Assembly: GCA_949825025.1 (NCBI GenBank)
Contig: OX463778.1
Span: forward strand, 3,858,501 to 3,922,500
Direction: 5' to 3'
DNA from: Siphlonurus alternatus
Lineage: Eukaryota; Arthropoda; Insecta; Ephemeroptera; Siphlonuridae
Length of the DNA: 64,000 nucleotides
Shown: positions 10,801 to 20,323 of the stretch, piece after piece
Position numbering within the stretch: the stretch's first letter is position 1
Layout: each line of letters opens with the position of its first letter
The notes under the pieces: model-generated
What the model was told of the DNA's origin: nothing
Databases searched by the model: none
What the model saw: the letters and a program-made list of their open reading frames with translations, nothing else
Translations under genes and position numbers: made by a program

Positions 10801-13800
10801 GATCAATATTTACAGTAAAGTAAAAGGATTAAAATTTATTATTCGAATTTGGAGCATGACGCGCCAACTTTTTGGTTTAGATTCCGCTCGTGTGGAAGCG
10901 TTACTAATCGTAGTAATTAATAATAATAAATAATAATTAATTAATAAGCATCTTCTACAAACTTGGTGAGCTGAAAATGAGGCTGCGAGTTCATTCTGTC
11001 GCATATCTTGTTGCTATAACCGTCGCTAAACGTTTTACATTTAACATGAACATGATGTATTCTCCTTGCCCCATTGACTTTGGTTAAAAAAAAAATAGGT
11101 GAGGTGTGGCGCATTGCGCTTGACCGGGTCTCATAACATCACCGCAGTCAAGCAACGACGCCGCAGAGCGTGGATATAATAGTAGTTGGATTGGTGACCA
11201 TTTTCAACATAAACCAGCATGTTTCCCACCCAGGGGTAAATAATTGCGCTTTTCCACTATGTGATTCCCCTAGCTTTGGACCATTGCACTTCCAGTTCAT
11301 TGACAAAAGCTGTAGCATCTATCCTGGCTGAGGTTTCCACGTTTCCCTCAGTCGCAGACAAATGCCGGGATGGATTGCAAGGCCGTGGCCGCCCCCGTTT
11401 CTGAAAAGCCTGTGAAACGCTCAAGTTAGGGTTTCGGAAGGTTCGGGGTTTCAAAGTAGTATGTAATATAATAGACTAATTAGCAAGTAGAAGTATAAAC
11501 CAATATTATATAATAGGATTTGACTAAATAAATATAAACTCATTGACCCCCAGCTAGGCCCCTCCACTTGTTGCCACTGTTCTCGATCTAACATCCTCCA
11601 CACGAAATAATGGTCACCGACCAGCAGCAAAGATGCAACAAAGTTGACCATCTTAGATGGCGAACCTTCGGCGGCGACCTCCAAGGTCACTTAAGGTACA
11701 CCCCAAGGTCGATCAATCAGGCTCTCCGTACCAGCTCCATCAGCCAATCAGAAGAAGGGACAGCAAGGCTGTGAAGTAACCGTGGCGTGACGTCACTTTG
11801 ACTCGAGGTACAAAACATTTATATTTTATAATAAATTTCCTTACTGGAGATTCATTTATCGTTTGCACATCCAGCAGTTATAAAATGAAGTAATAAATTT
11901 GAAATAAAAATTAATTTTCTGTTTTGAGTTTTAATATCTGCAACAAAATTTATAACATATCGCACCATATTTTCTGCTGAGCATTTTATTTTTATGTCAT
12001 TCATTACAAAATAATGTAAGGTGGTATACATGCAATTAAAGCACAAACTGGCATTACACATTTTTACTGGAGAAATGAATAGACAGTTAAAGTTTTGCTG
12101 CAATTATTTTATTAAAAAATTTTAGAGCTCGAGAACTGTTTTTTAAACAACGATTTAAAGTGCAGAGAGAGCTGGGCGCTCACTTCTAAATAAAAGGATA
12201 GAACCATTGAGCTCTATACAGGACTTGTATATGTGTATAATATATTAGGACAATTTTGAGCTCTATACGTACAAGACTTGTATATACAGCTCAATGGATA
12301 GAACGATAGAACTTAAAAGACTAAAAGGGGCGTGGGTTCACAAAACCTTTTAGCAATAATTCCTGGCCTCTAAAATTTCTGGGGGGAAAAAATATATAAT
12401 TTGAAGCAATCTATTAATTTCTGCAAATAAAAAAATCATGCAGGCAATGATCATCAGATCATCAGGTATTTACGACATATTTTATTTTCGAGGGATTCAA
12501 GCAATTTGAGGCTCTCGAGGCACCATATTTTCAAACCACCTGCATAAAAAAATAAGACAATTAATATTTACGAGAAAATTAAGAAGTTCGAGGATCATGT
12601 TTTTGAGATATAAATTAAATGGAATCATTGAGACTGACTTTAGTAAAAATTTAGTCAAATTAATAGCAACTAAAAAAATAACTAAAAATACAAAATTAAT
12701 ATATATAGCCTAATAATTTTTTTATTTAAATATGATCATCATGGGTGTAATTTTTTCCCAAAATGCATCAGGAAGTATTTGAATGGTGTCATCGAGCCAG
12801 CAATTTTATAACTTCTCACGGCAGCAGCGCTCTCTCTCCCTACAAGGGCATGTAGCTGGACGCTCAGTTATTATTATATTCTGCTGCAATTACGTTCCAA
12901 GCTATATTATAGGGCGATGGGATACATTCCAGCGGAGAGCAACGAGGAACCATGCAAATGCTGTGACGTCACTATATAATGGTGCATAATGTTCATTCAA
13001 TCCTACACATCTAGCTGAATAATGCGATATTTTATATAATTTGCAGTATATATATAATAGCTAGGCGTTTTACCGAGAAATATATGGTAATTAAATTAAA
13101 TAATACGTATCATGATCCCGGTTCAATTTTCATCACGACATATAATTATATTTATAATATGTACATTATAAAACATACTTTCAATGTTTCAAGTGTAGCT
13201 CACGAATTTAATTTTCACTGCGAACCGTAATAATAACAGCACAATCTCTACAAATTCTCCATTGGTGACAAAAATTATAAAGAGCTTTCTGATAGCTCGA
13301 TGACCATACGCAAGAGAATATTAAATTATATATAATACTTGCAATTCTCTAGCTCTCTGAGTGCACATATTTTATACGTCGATCATTTGATGTATACTAA
13401 TATTATTATAATAATTAAATGAAATATTATATAATATTAAAATATTGAAGTTTGCTGCAGCCATATCTGCCTTATAAACAAATACACGGGCGGTAAGTAT
13501 AACGTATAACACTCGTCGCCTTGGAAAAAATTCCCCACACTTGCAGCCTTTTGTTAATCACCGTGCCGTGTGTGTTATCCTTATGGGGAGTGGCGATTAA
13601 CAAGGCCGCAAAGGGAAAAATTTCCGAGGCGACGACTATACTCGGGATCTGCGAATAAATATCTACGGTTACAAATCCACAAATATGACTGGAAATAATT
13701 AATAACTGCAAGTGTTGTTGACCTTTATATTTCAGTAATTTCAAAATCAGCTTCAGACTGTGCATGGCCATAATTAAGGCTGGGTCATCAGGGATTCCTG

Positions 13801-14048
13801 ACTGGTCTCTATTTTTTAACATAGAAGGTATACAAAAAAAACTTCTTCCAGGTGGCTGCCTGCATGTTCTCCCTATATGGCCCTGACTGGCCCAGTCCGA
13901 GCCTCAACTTAATTACAATGGACTCACCGAGGGCGGGGGTGTCCTCCTCAAGCTCCACGAGCACTCGTCCACTGAGGAATTGTCCCGGGAAGTACAGCAG
14001 GTTGGTGTTGTCAAACAAAATCACGAACTTGAGAAGTTTGCGAGCCAT
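1817..14048 (-). CDS. arrestin domain-containing protein (alpha-arrestin), 3' end outside window
   Basis: Alpha-arrestins bind membrane cargo and recruit NEDD4-type ubiquitin ligases to direct endocytic sorting (family knowledge). Five coding exons are on the minus strand: 14048-13928, 7253-7137, 6486-6269, 2302-2120 and 2002-1817. All have GT/AG borders and compatible phases, giving 275 codons. The start is MARKLLKFVILFDNTNLLYF, a typical arrestin N-domain first strand. The N-domain covers about residues 1-150 (GLHFHVVGEG, GLPSTFLGKHGWVQYF, VFIVMNPIDLNL). The C-domain begins at about 153 (QPFRCEIEHRLGV, DRGGYVPGETI, PPLPPTNLRGCHLI). An in-frame ATG at 14162 would add 38 unconserved residues, so I prefer 14048. 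The last C-domain strands and any PPxY motifs must lie beyond the left edge. Intron 1 is 6.7 kb. The exact orthology group within the alpha-arrestins is not decided. Confidence 0.92.
2401..2561. mobile_element. 161-bp MITE, AGGCTCGGACTGG ends
   Basis: The terminal inverted repeats are AGGCTCGGACTGG and CCAGTCCGAGCCT. A relative with the same right end lies at about 13770-13907, beside arrestin exon 1. This copy is in arrestin intron 3, about 100 bp from exon 4. Confidence 0.6.
2562..3057. other. arrestin intron 3, unremarkable AT-rich stretch
   Basis: No exon-like ORF, RNA or clear repeat structure was seen here. It is AT-rich intron sequence between the MITE and the large foldback element. 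Confidence 0.5.
3824..3896 (+). repeat. tRNA-like block inside foldback arm
   Basis: An A-box-like TGGCCTAGTGG and a B-box-like GGTTCAAATCC are spaced as in a tRNA gene. The acceptor and T stems do not pair well, so this is a tRNA-derived relic rather than a functional tRNA. The mirror copy is at about 4184-4256 on the minus strand. Confidence 0.5.
4570..5290. mobile_element. 721-bp TIR element nested in the foldback, TT duplication
   Basis: The inverted ends begin CCCAGCAAACCA and end TGGTTTGCTGGG, with about 36 bp of imperfect match that includes GCTGGCCTACAGCTGGCC. Comparison with the uninterrupted opposite arm (the aagtcc junction near 3500) gives the empty site and shows that only TT is duplicated. 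The ends are rich in CCAGCA/TGCTGG repeats, and the middle is AT-rich with a tRNA-like block. Confidence 0.75.
4972..5032 (+). repeat. tRNA-like block inside nested TIR element
   Basis: The ends TCACC and GGTGA can pair like an acceptor stem, and GAGTTCGATTCC is a good B-box. The block is short (about 61 bp) and the D and anticodon arms are poor, so it is probably tRNA-derived and not a gene. Confidence 0.4.
5742..6268. other. arrestin intron 3, AT-rich remainder
   Basis: AT-rich intron sequence with short A and T runs. I see no exon, RNA or repeat in it. Confidence 0.5.
6880..7133. repeat. 52-bp tandem array ending at arrestin exon 2 donor
   Basis: About four and a half copies of a 52-bp unit contain TTTGCACTGAAAAAAGTGCA (a small hairpin) and TTAGTTGGCAACATGA. 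Unit boundaries fall at about 6928, 6980, 7032 and 7084. The last copy runs to within a few bases of the exon 2 donor (GT at 7135-7136 on the minus strand). Upstream, 6581-6720 has irregular repeats of GGATGC/GCATCC. Confidence 0.8.
7330..7497. mobile_element. degraded MITE related to the GGATCC-end family
   Basis: It has GGGGGCGCGG near the left and GGACCCGCGTCT near the right, with a C-run before the right end, as in the better copy at 1377-1534. The ends are diverged and the limits approximate. Confidence 0.35.
7550..8275. repeat. dispersed repeat, copy 1 (with MITE insertion)
   Basis: It is nearly collinear with 60850-61432, from GTTTGCTTGGCTTTGTTGTT to GTGACGTATGGTGAAAGACC. It differs by an extra 146-bp insertion at 7837-7982. 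No ORF is shared, so this is a non-coding dispersed element of unknown type. Confidence 0.75.
7837..7982. mobile_element. 146-bp palindromic MITE with TA flanks
   Basis: AAGCC and GGCTT ends are flanked by TA on both sides. The arms contain CAATTTTTCCTTGCAAGAAA and its mirror around CTCCAT/ATGGAG. It is absent from the second copy of the host repeat (about 61125-61135), which gives the empty site. Same family as 285-413 and 52998-53163. Confidence 0.7.
8632..8808. promoter_or_regulatory. 20-bp tandem array of CACGTG (E-box) and TGACGTGG motifs
   Basis: There are nine CACGTG sites in GTCACGTGAC context at roughly 20-22 bp spacing. Most are followed immediately by TGACGTGG or TGACGTGA. A further CACGTG lies at about 8832. 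GTCACGTGAC matches the extended E-box bound by MiT/TFE and MYC/USF/MondoA-type bHLH-zip proteins, and TGACGTGG matches ATF6/XBP1-type sites (family knowledge). It lies in arrestin intron 1. Function is inferred; it could be only a minisatellite. Confidence 0.6.
9187..9228 (+). promoter_or_regulatory. candidate plus-strand TATA promoter with CRE
   Basis: A full CRE, TGACGTCA (9187-9194), follows an ACGTGACGTTG half-site and precedes TATAAAAG (9221-9228) at ordinary promoter spacing. A start near 9251 would be predicted. Downstream there is no long ORF, and AATAAA occurs at 9372-9377. It points away from the arrestin coding direction, so any transcript would be antisense within intron 1. Confidence 0.4.
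9430..11098. other. arrestin intron 1, AT-rich, diverged MITE at about 9940-10150
   Basis: No exons were seen. About 9940-10150 is a diverged relative of the MITE at 25827-26137 (shares AGGATAGGACCTA and a TTCAGAGTAGCATAA right end). The rest is low-complexity AT, with a TA-rich patch at 10500-10540. Confidence 0.4.
11099..11475 (+). mobile_element. 5S rRNA-headed SINE, family A
   Basis: The head at about 11125-11205 corresponds to 5S rRNA (gggtctcataacatcaccg, then caagca and agtagttggattggtgacc). The body is shared with 58125-58514, from TTTCCCACCCAGGGG through CCTGGCTGAGGTTTCCACG to GGGTTTCGGAAGGTTCGG. The 5S internal promoter region is partly conserved. Confidence 0.8.
12140..12370. mobile_element. 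MITE (B-box family) interrupted by a 92-bp micro-element
   Basis: It shares AAAAGGGGCGTGGGTTCA and flanking parts with 25827-26137, 28873-29108 and 32745-33045. The inner segment is displaced by the TIR micro-element at 12205-12296. Confidence 0.5.
12205..12296. mobile_element. 92-bp TIR micro-element, 8-bp target duplication
   Basis: The ends are CATTGAGCTCTATACA and TATACAGCTCAATG (inverted, with one indel). It is flanked on both sides by GATAGAAC (12197-12204 and 12297-12304), a perfect 8-bp direct repeat. An 8-bp duplication fits hAT or P-type transposases. It shares its termini with the 38-bp element at 59360-59397. Confidence 0.8.
12371..13769. other. arrestin intron 1, no gene seen
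   Basis: AT-rich sequence with scattered short ORFs. About 13500-13640 holds a diverged inverted pair around CGTCGCCTTGGAAAAAATTC / GGAAAAATTTCCGAGGCGAC, a probable old MITE. I see no exon. Confidence 0.4.
13770..13907. mobile_element. MITE beside arrestin exon 1 donor
   Basis: The right end CCCAGTCCGAGCCTC matches the MITE at 2401-2561, and CAGGGATTCCTGACTGG near the left matches its interior. Its edge is about 14 bp from the donor GT of exon 1 (13926-13927 on the minus strand). Confidence 0.5.
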
Positions 14049-14184
14049 CGCGGCTGCAACAGTCGACGTGGCCTGCTGCAGCCGTTCCAACAACACTCTC
14101 AAGCCCCCACTTCTCTCCGTTTTCCCTTTCACTCTTCGCCAGGTAAAACGCCCGCGCGGCACGCCAGACGGCGGTCGGGGGAAC

Positions 14185-14208
14185 TTACGTCATGCACTCG
14201 CGACGTCA
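14185..14208 (-). promoter_or_regulatory. two CRE-like sites upstream of the arrestin start
   Basis: On the minus strand TGACGTCG (14208-14201) and TGACGTAA (14192-14185) lie 137-160 bp upstream of the ATG at 14048, in a GC-rich patch suited to a CpG-type promoter. CREB/ATF binding is inferred. Confidence 0.4.
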
Positions 14209-14210
14209 AT

Positions 14211-14690
14211 TTTAACCTGAGAATTTGTCAAATTTAACCCGAGAATTCGTAAAATTTAACTTGAGAATTTGTAACAATAAAAAAATTCAACCTGAGAATA
14301 TGTTAAAATTTAACCTGAGAATTTGTAAATTTTAACCTGAGAATTTTTAAAAATTTAACACGGGAATTTGTAAATTTTAACCTGAGAATTTGTAAATTTT
14401 AACCTGCGAATTTGTAAATTTTAACCTGAGAATTTGTAAATTCCTGAGAATTTGTAAATTTTAAGCTGAGAATTTGTAAATTTTAACCTGAGAATTTTTA
14501 AAAATTTAACATGAAAATTTAAAAAAATTTAACACGGGAATTTGTAAATTTTAACCTGAGAATTTGTAAATTTTAACCTGAGAATTTGTAAATTTTAACC
14601 TGAGAATTTGTGAAATTTAACCTGAGAATTTGTGAATTTAACCTGAGAATTTGTAACATTTAACACTATAGAATTTGTAAATTTTAACGA
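14211..14690. repeat. 22-bp minisatellite in the arrestin upstream region
   Basis: About 20 copies of a unit near AACCTGAGAATTTGTAAATT, with some 18-21 bp variants. It starts about 160 bp upstream of the arrestin ATG, directly beyond the CRE-like pair. Confidence 0.9.
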
Positions 14691-15090
14691 TCGAACGATC
14701 TTCTTTAAATTAACTAGGTAGACTTACAACAGTATTCTTATAACTTTGATTTTTTCAGATTTTTTTAACCGCTGGCCGCTGGATTATGAAATGTAATATA
14801 TTATATCCTCATAAAATTTTGCCGAAGAATTGCAAGTCTCGGCGACCGCGGCTTCGATCGCCGGTTTTTGGAACGATCGATCAGTCCTCGGTCAAATTTG
14901 ATGAGCATTTTATATTTCATAATAATAATACAGCGAGAAAAAAAAATCAAGCATACAAAGTGTAAGCGTATACCTAGTTAATAACACAATGACTTTTTCT
15001 CAGGCTAATTAGCACAAAAATACCTTCCTTCATTGAAATTTTAATTCTTGCCGGTCTTCGAGAGTGAAGATCCTAACTTGCATTAAAATA
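14691..15090. other. intergenic, nothing recognised
   Basis: Mixed AT-rich sequence with a short GC patch near 14830-14890 (gcgaccgcggcttcgatcg). No ORF or RNA was seen. Confidence 0.4.
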
Positions 15091-15435
15091 TGGTGCCATG
15101 CCTAGATGGCTATAATATTATAATATATACCATTTTCAACAAAAACCACGTTTCCCATCCAGGGGTAAAACGTTGCGCTTTTCCACTATGTGCACTATGT
15201 GGTTCCCCTGGCTTTGGACCATTGCACTTCCGGTTCATTGACAAAAGCTGTAGCGTCCATCCTGGCTGAGGTTTCCACGTTTCCCTCAGCAGCAGGCAAA
15301 TGCCGGGATGGATTTGCAAAGCCGTGGCCGCCCCCGTTCCAGAAGAGCCCGCGAAACGCTCAAGTTAGGGTTTCGGAAGGTTCGGGGTTTCAAGTAGTAT
15401 GTAATTAGTAAATAGAAGTACCCAATAGGGTTTAA
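15091..15435 (+). mobile_element. 5S-family SINE A, head degraded
   Basis: The body from TTTCCCATCCAGGGGTAAAA to GGGTTTCGGAAGGTTCGG matches 58125-58514. The 5S-like head is largely replaced by AT-rich sequence, though the short ccattttcaac junction remains. It ends near caatagggtttaattaa like the 58-kb copy. Confidence 0.75.
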
Positions 15436-16097
15436 TTAAAAAAAAAATAATAATATATAGTACGGGTTTATAATATATATACATATATAGCATTTTGTCT
15501 GTTTTTATAAAGTCGATTCCATATGATTATATATAAATAAATATTAAAACCTTGAACAGTAACAAATAAAAATTAAAAAAAAAATTAACTCATAAACAGT
15601 AAAGTCTATATTAATATATAGAAGTGTTTTGCTTGCGTCACTTTACCAAGAGGGGTCTTTCTTCCAATAATAATTGTCAAGAATTTCACACAGCTTATAT
15701 CTGACCCATATAAGTTGATAAGGTTTGCAAATAACTTTTTCAACTAAAAAAAAAAAAAAAAAAACGAAATACGAAATACAAAATGCCAGTTTGACAAAAA
15801 AAAATCGGAATAGAACACATTTATTTTCCCTTAGTTGATGCAAGAACGCAACAATAGTAGATATTAAATTAAAAATTAAATATATTGGGGAAATATTAGG
15901 CCTGTTCGTAAACCCTGCTCGGGTGTACACTAATACACTTTTACACCGTTTTCTTACACCAGTGCAGAGGGTGGTGTAGGGATCGAGTGCAGTGCAGATG
16001 ACGTCACGATTTTTGTTCGTAAATTTGCTCAGAGTACACCCAGCAGGGTTTACGAACAAGCCTATATTATTTCAAGTCAATCAGCAATACAATGAGT
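15436..16097. other. intergenic, small inverted repeat
   Basis: AT-rich. About 15900-16065 has an inverted pair (taggcctgttcgtaaaccct / agggtttacgaacaagccta), a probable MITE of about 165 bp. No gene was seen. Confidence 0.5.
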
Positions 16098-16098
16098 C

Positions 16099-16183
<85 letters not shown>
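16098..16183. repeat. (TA)n microsatellite
   Basis: A nearly pure TA tract that directly borders the left end of the foldback element. Confidence 0.95.
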
Positions 16184-18664
16184 CAGAGTGTTCCACAATT
16201 CGTGTCCCAAATGTAACTCGTAAAATGAAATTGCAAAAGTGCTCGTAGAAACTTCAAATTTCGTACAGTGGTAGTCGAGGGTCCTTTGTTTTGTGTTCTG
16301 GCAGTGAAAATTTTTTCCCACCCTTATTTCACCCCTTCTGGGGGGTGCGTTCCCGTTCTTTATCAAAACCTTATGGGCTTACAATGTTAAAGAAAATCAA
16401 ATAAAAAAATTTTCGAATTTCAGTCTGAAAATTTCCAACTAGGGGTTTTCGAGTATGAGAAAAACAGTGATAACCTTATTTTTTTTCTGCCATTGACCCT
16501 TCACCCCTCGCAGGGGTCAATGTTGACCCCTAGAATGACTTTTTTTTTATTCTCCGAATTTGTTGAAATTGATATGATTTTATGGGTTATCGACGATGAC
16601 AAAACCCATGAAAACACTTGCGAGTTGATAAAATTGACCCTTGACCCTCGCAGGGGTCAGTAGTGACCCCTAGAATGACTTTTTTAAAATTCTCCGTTTT
16701 CATTGAAATTGATATGCCTCTATGGGTTGTCGAGGATGACAAACCCCATGAAAATACCTGCGAATTGATAAAATTGATCCTTGACCTTCGTAGGGGTCAG
16801 TAGTGACCCCTAGAATGACCTTTTTAAAATTATCCGAATTTGTTGAAATTGATATGCCTGTATGGGTTGTCGAGGTTGACAAAACCCATGAAAATACTTA
16901 CGAATTGATAAAATTGACCCTTGACCCTCGTAGGGGTCAGTGGTGACCCTTGACAGGATATTTTTAAAATTCTCCGAATTTGTTGAAATTGATATACCTC
17001 TATGGGTTATCGAGGACGAGAAAGCTAATGAAAACACTTGCGATTAAATTAAAATAATTATTGAACTAGCAGGGGTCACTGCATGGTGAGCCTTGAAATT
17101 AATTTTTCCACATTCTCTCAATTTCATTGAATATGATATGCATCTATCTGTTATTAAGAACGGAAAAAACCATGAAAATATTTGCAAATTCATCAAATTT
17201 ATTGTTGACCTCGCATACTCTGAAACCTTTAAATACGAATTTTGGTGGTTTGGTGGAGATCGGTAACAAAATCTACCAGATCAACTTAATTTAACATGGA
17301 AATCCCACAAGGAAGAAATGCAAATCATGAATCCATGCACCCGTCAAACAGTTGAGAGAAGATTTTATTTTTTTTTATTTTTTATTTTTTTTTTTTAAGA
17401 AACAAAAATATCCTTGAAACTTACAACCGTTGGCTTTCTGTGTGCCAAATTTCAACTTTCCAACTGAAGTCGTATACCACTGAAAATTTTGCACAAAATT
17501 AACCGAACCCCATATGTAACAGTGGCTGAGTCAGTATTCTCCAATTGTGACTGGCCAACTTAAATTTTTTTAATAATGATATTAATAAAACAATAATTCA
17601 AAATTTATTCAAAATCTAGAGGCCACCAGTGACCCTTGCGGATTAATTAATGAATTATGTGAACCAACTTGAAAACATCTTCATTAATTTTATCTGCCTC
17701 AACAACCCATAGAGGCATATCAAATTCGATGAAATTGAGAAAATTCGGAAAAATTAATTTCAAGGGTCACCAGTGGCCCCTGTGAGGTCAACAATAATTT
17801 TGATGAATTTGCAAATGTTTTCATGGGTTTTTCCATTCTCAATAACCGATAGATGCATATCAAATTCAATGAAATTGAGAGAATGTGGAAAAACTAATTT
17901 CAAAGCTCACCATGCAGTGACCCCTGCGAGGTCAATAATTATTTTAATTTACTCGCAAGTGTTTTCATTAGCTTTCTCGTCCTCGATAACCCATAGAGGT
18001 ATATCAATTTCAACTAAATCGGAAAATTTTAAAAAGGTCATTCTAGGGGACACCACTGACCCTGACAAGCGGTCAAGGGTCAATTTTATTAATTCGCAAG
18101 TATTTTTATGGGTTTTGTCATCCTTGAAAACCCATAGTGGCATATCAATTTCAAAAAATAATTTTAAAAAAGATCCTTCCAAGGGTCACCACTGACCCCT
18201 GCGAGGGTCAAGGGTCAATTTTATCAACTCGCAAGTGTTTTCATGGGTTTTGTCATCGTCGATAACCCATAAAATCATATCAATTTCAACAAATTCGGAG
18301 AATAAAAAAAAAGTCATTCTAGGGGTCAACATTGACCCCTGCGAGGGGTGAAGGGTCAATGGCAGAAAAAAAATAAGGTTATCACTGTTTTTCTCATACT
18401 CGAAAACCCCTAGTTGGAAATTTTCAGACTGAAATTCGAAAATTTTTTTATTTGATTTTCTTTAACATTGTAAGCCCATAAGGTTTTGATAAAGAACGGG
18501 AACGCACCCCCCAGAAGGGGTGAAATAAGGGTGGGAAAAAATTTTCACTGCCAGAACACAAAACAAAGGACCCTCGACTACCACTGTACGAAATTTGAAG
18601 TTTCTACGAGCACTTTTGCAATTCCAATTTACGAGTTACATTTGGGACACGAATTGTGGAACAC

Positions 18665-18668
<4 letters not shown>
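16184..18668. mobile_element. 2.5-kb foldback element with tandem units in its arms, inserted in (TA)n
   Basis: The inverted ends start CAGAGTGTTCCACAATTCGT and end with the reverse complement. The arms (16184 to about 17215 and about 17785-18668) are built of roughly 145-bp units containing CGCAGGGGTCA...TGACCCC and CTATGGGTTGTCGAGGATGA. These units run in opposite directions on the two sides. The loop (about 17216-17700) carries a fragment of another foldback family (shared with 54900-55100). The long ORFs here are repeat read-through. A related half-element is at 61555-62400. Confidence 0.85.
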
Positions 18669-18700
<32 letters not shown>

Positions 18701-18731
18701 GTATATAAATATATATATATATATTTATATA

Positions 18732-18766
<35 letters not shown>
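18669..18766. repeat. (TA)n microsatellite
   Basis: A TA tract with a few interruptions bordering the right end of the foldback element, so that element lies inside or between TA tracts. Confidence 0.9.
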
Positions 18767-18771
<5 letters not shown>

Positions 18772-19057
18772 CAAGTTTATTGCCTGCTGTATGAATTTCG
18801 TACAAAAACATCTAAAGCTGAGGATAAAATGAAGCAAAGAGTTTCTGCAGAAATATGCAGCACGAATAATTAATACATTAATTAAATATTTTGTAGATAA
18901 TTCTTGAGCCAACTACAGTAACTTTTCATTTACTTAACAAATGTATTTTATAATTAATACAAAAATGTCTATAATAAGTAATGTTTTAAATTTGGTGAAC
19001 TATATATTTTCAATTTTAAAATGATCAAATGCAGCTAAAAATTTTACATGGGTAAGT

Positions 19058-19061
<4 letters not shown>

Positions 19062-19148
<87 letters not shown>
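19062..19148. repeat. (TA)n microsatellite
   Basis: A nearly uninterrupted TA tract of about 87 bp. Confidence 0.95.
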
Positions 19149-19151
<3 letters not shown>

Positions 19152-20323
19152 CTTTTTTATATTCAAAGTAAAGTCGGTGACTGCATATAAATGTGCAGTC
19201 TCTGCAAAATCTGGATTCCACTTCTTAATTGCATGACACCATGTAATTAAAGATAACCACTGATTGATGATAATACACCAAAATGTGACAACCAAATTGT
19301 GGTGTAAACATAAAGCTACTGGACTGGCTTAATAATACAATTAAACACGCGTACTAAACTAAATATTAATTTATTCTACTCCTCCTATCTATACACACCC
19401 GCCACTCGCGCATGCCTGCTCGCGGCAGACGCACAAGAAGCTCGCGCGCCCGTGGCTGGTGTACCGTCAGAATCTCTACTTGCATTACACCTCTGCACTG
19501 CCAGGTTGGCTGACTGCATGCAGATCGAGTCTGCACATTTACATGCAGACTCACCGACTTCACTTTTTTGAACCTTAATTAATAACTAAAATATATAATT
19601 ATTATTATATTCTATAGGAGGTGACATGATTAACATACTAAAATAAGTGCCATAGCTCGATCTAGCTGTTCTATAAAACTATACCAATTAAACCACAGCA
19701 AAAGCTTAATTAAAATTGCTGGTTATAATACTTATAATGTTATAAAATATACCTTTCGAAATGAATGAAATTAAAGAGTTTTTACTATCAAATTAGTTAT
19801 CAAACTTGAGAAATTTTGTTCTCTTATAATTAATTCTTTGCAGATCGAGTATGTATAGAAGTTTATTCTATGAAGCAAAATTTATAGCTGATATATAATA
19901 TATTACAAAACCTTTTTTGTACATTTCTAACCTATATTTTTATAGCTATAATATTATATATGTATAGGCTGCTATATTAATTGCCTTGCATGAGAGATAA
20001 AAATTGATTGATGTTGAGTTAGTTACAGGTCCCGATGTAATAATGTGTGTCTCGAACACGAGTTAACAATAAAACTATCCTCTGGGCCTGCCGAGATGCC
20101 TTCTCGGGATGTAATGGGAAGGACGATTGTGAAGGTGACAAACGGCTTTCGCCATAATGGCTATATACTCTCCAGTCCGTCACCGAGAGGGCGAGTAAAA
20201 ATGAGAGGATTATGGGATTGTATACCAGTGCCTGGAGAGATGGTTTTTAGATGGAAATAAAGGAAATGATAGATTTAAAAGGTAGGTATTAATTTGAAGA
20301 ATGCAGAAATGTAAGGATTTAAC
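19149..20323. other. intergenic, GC-rich island at about 19380-19560
   Basis: A CpG-rich patch at about 19380-19460 stands out from the AT-rich surroundings but yields only short ORFs. A second less AT-rich patch at about 20045-20265 has a 71-codon plus-strand ORF that I do not recognise. No gene is called. Confidence 0.4.

Noticed and set aside
14162..14162. Upstream in-frame ATG for the arrestin gene
   Set aside because: It adds 38 residues (Arg-rich, then Ala/Thr) with no arrestin similarity; the conserved N-domain starts at 14048.
15643..16059. 138-codon minus-strand ORF
   Set aside because: Low-complexity Phe/Lys-rich translation of AT-rich DNA overlapping a small inverted repeat; no domain.
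17773..18195. 140-codon plus-strand ORF in the 16-18.7 kb element
   Set aside because: It is a by-product of the tandem units in the foldback arms; the same pattern appears on the other strand.
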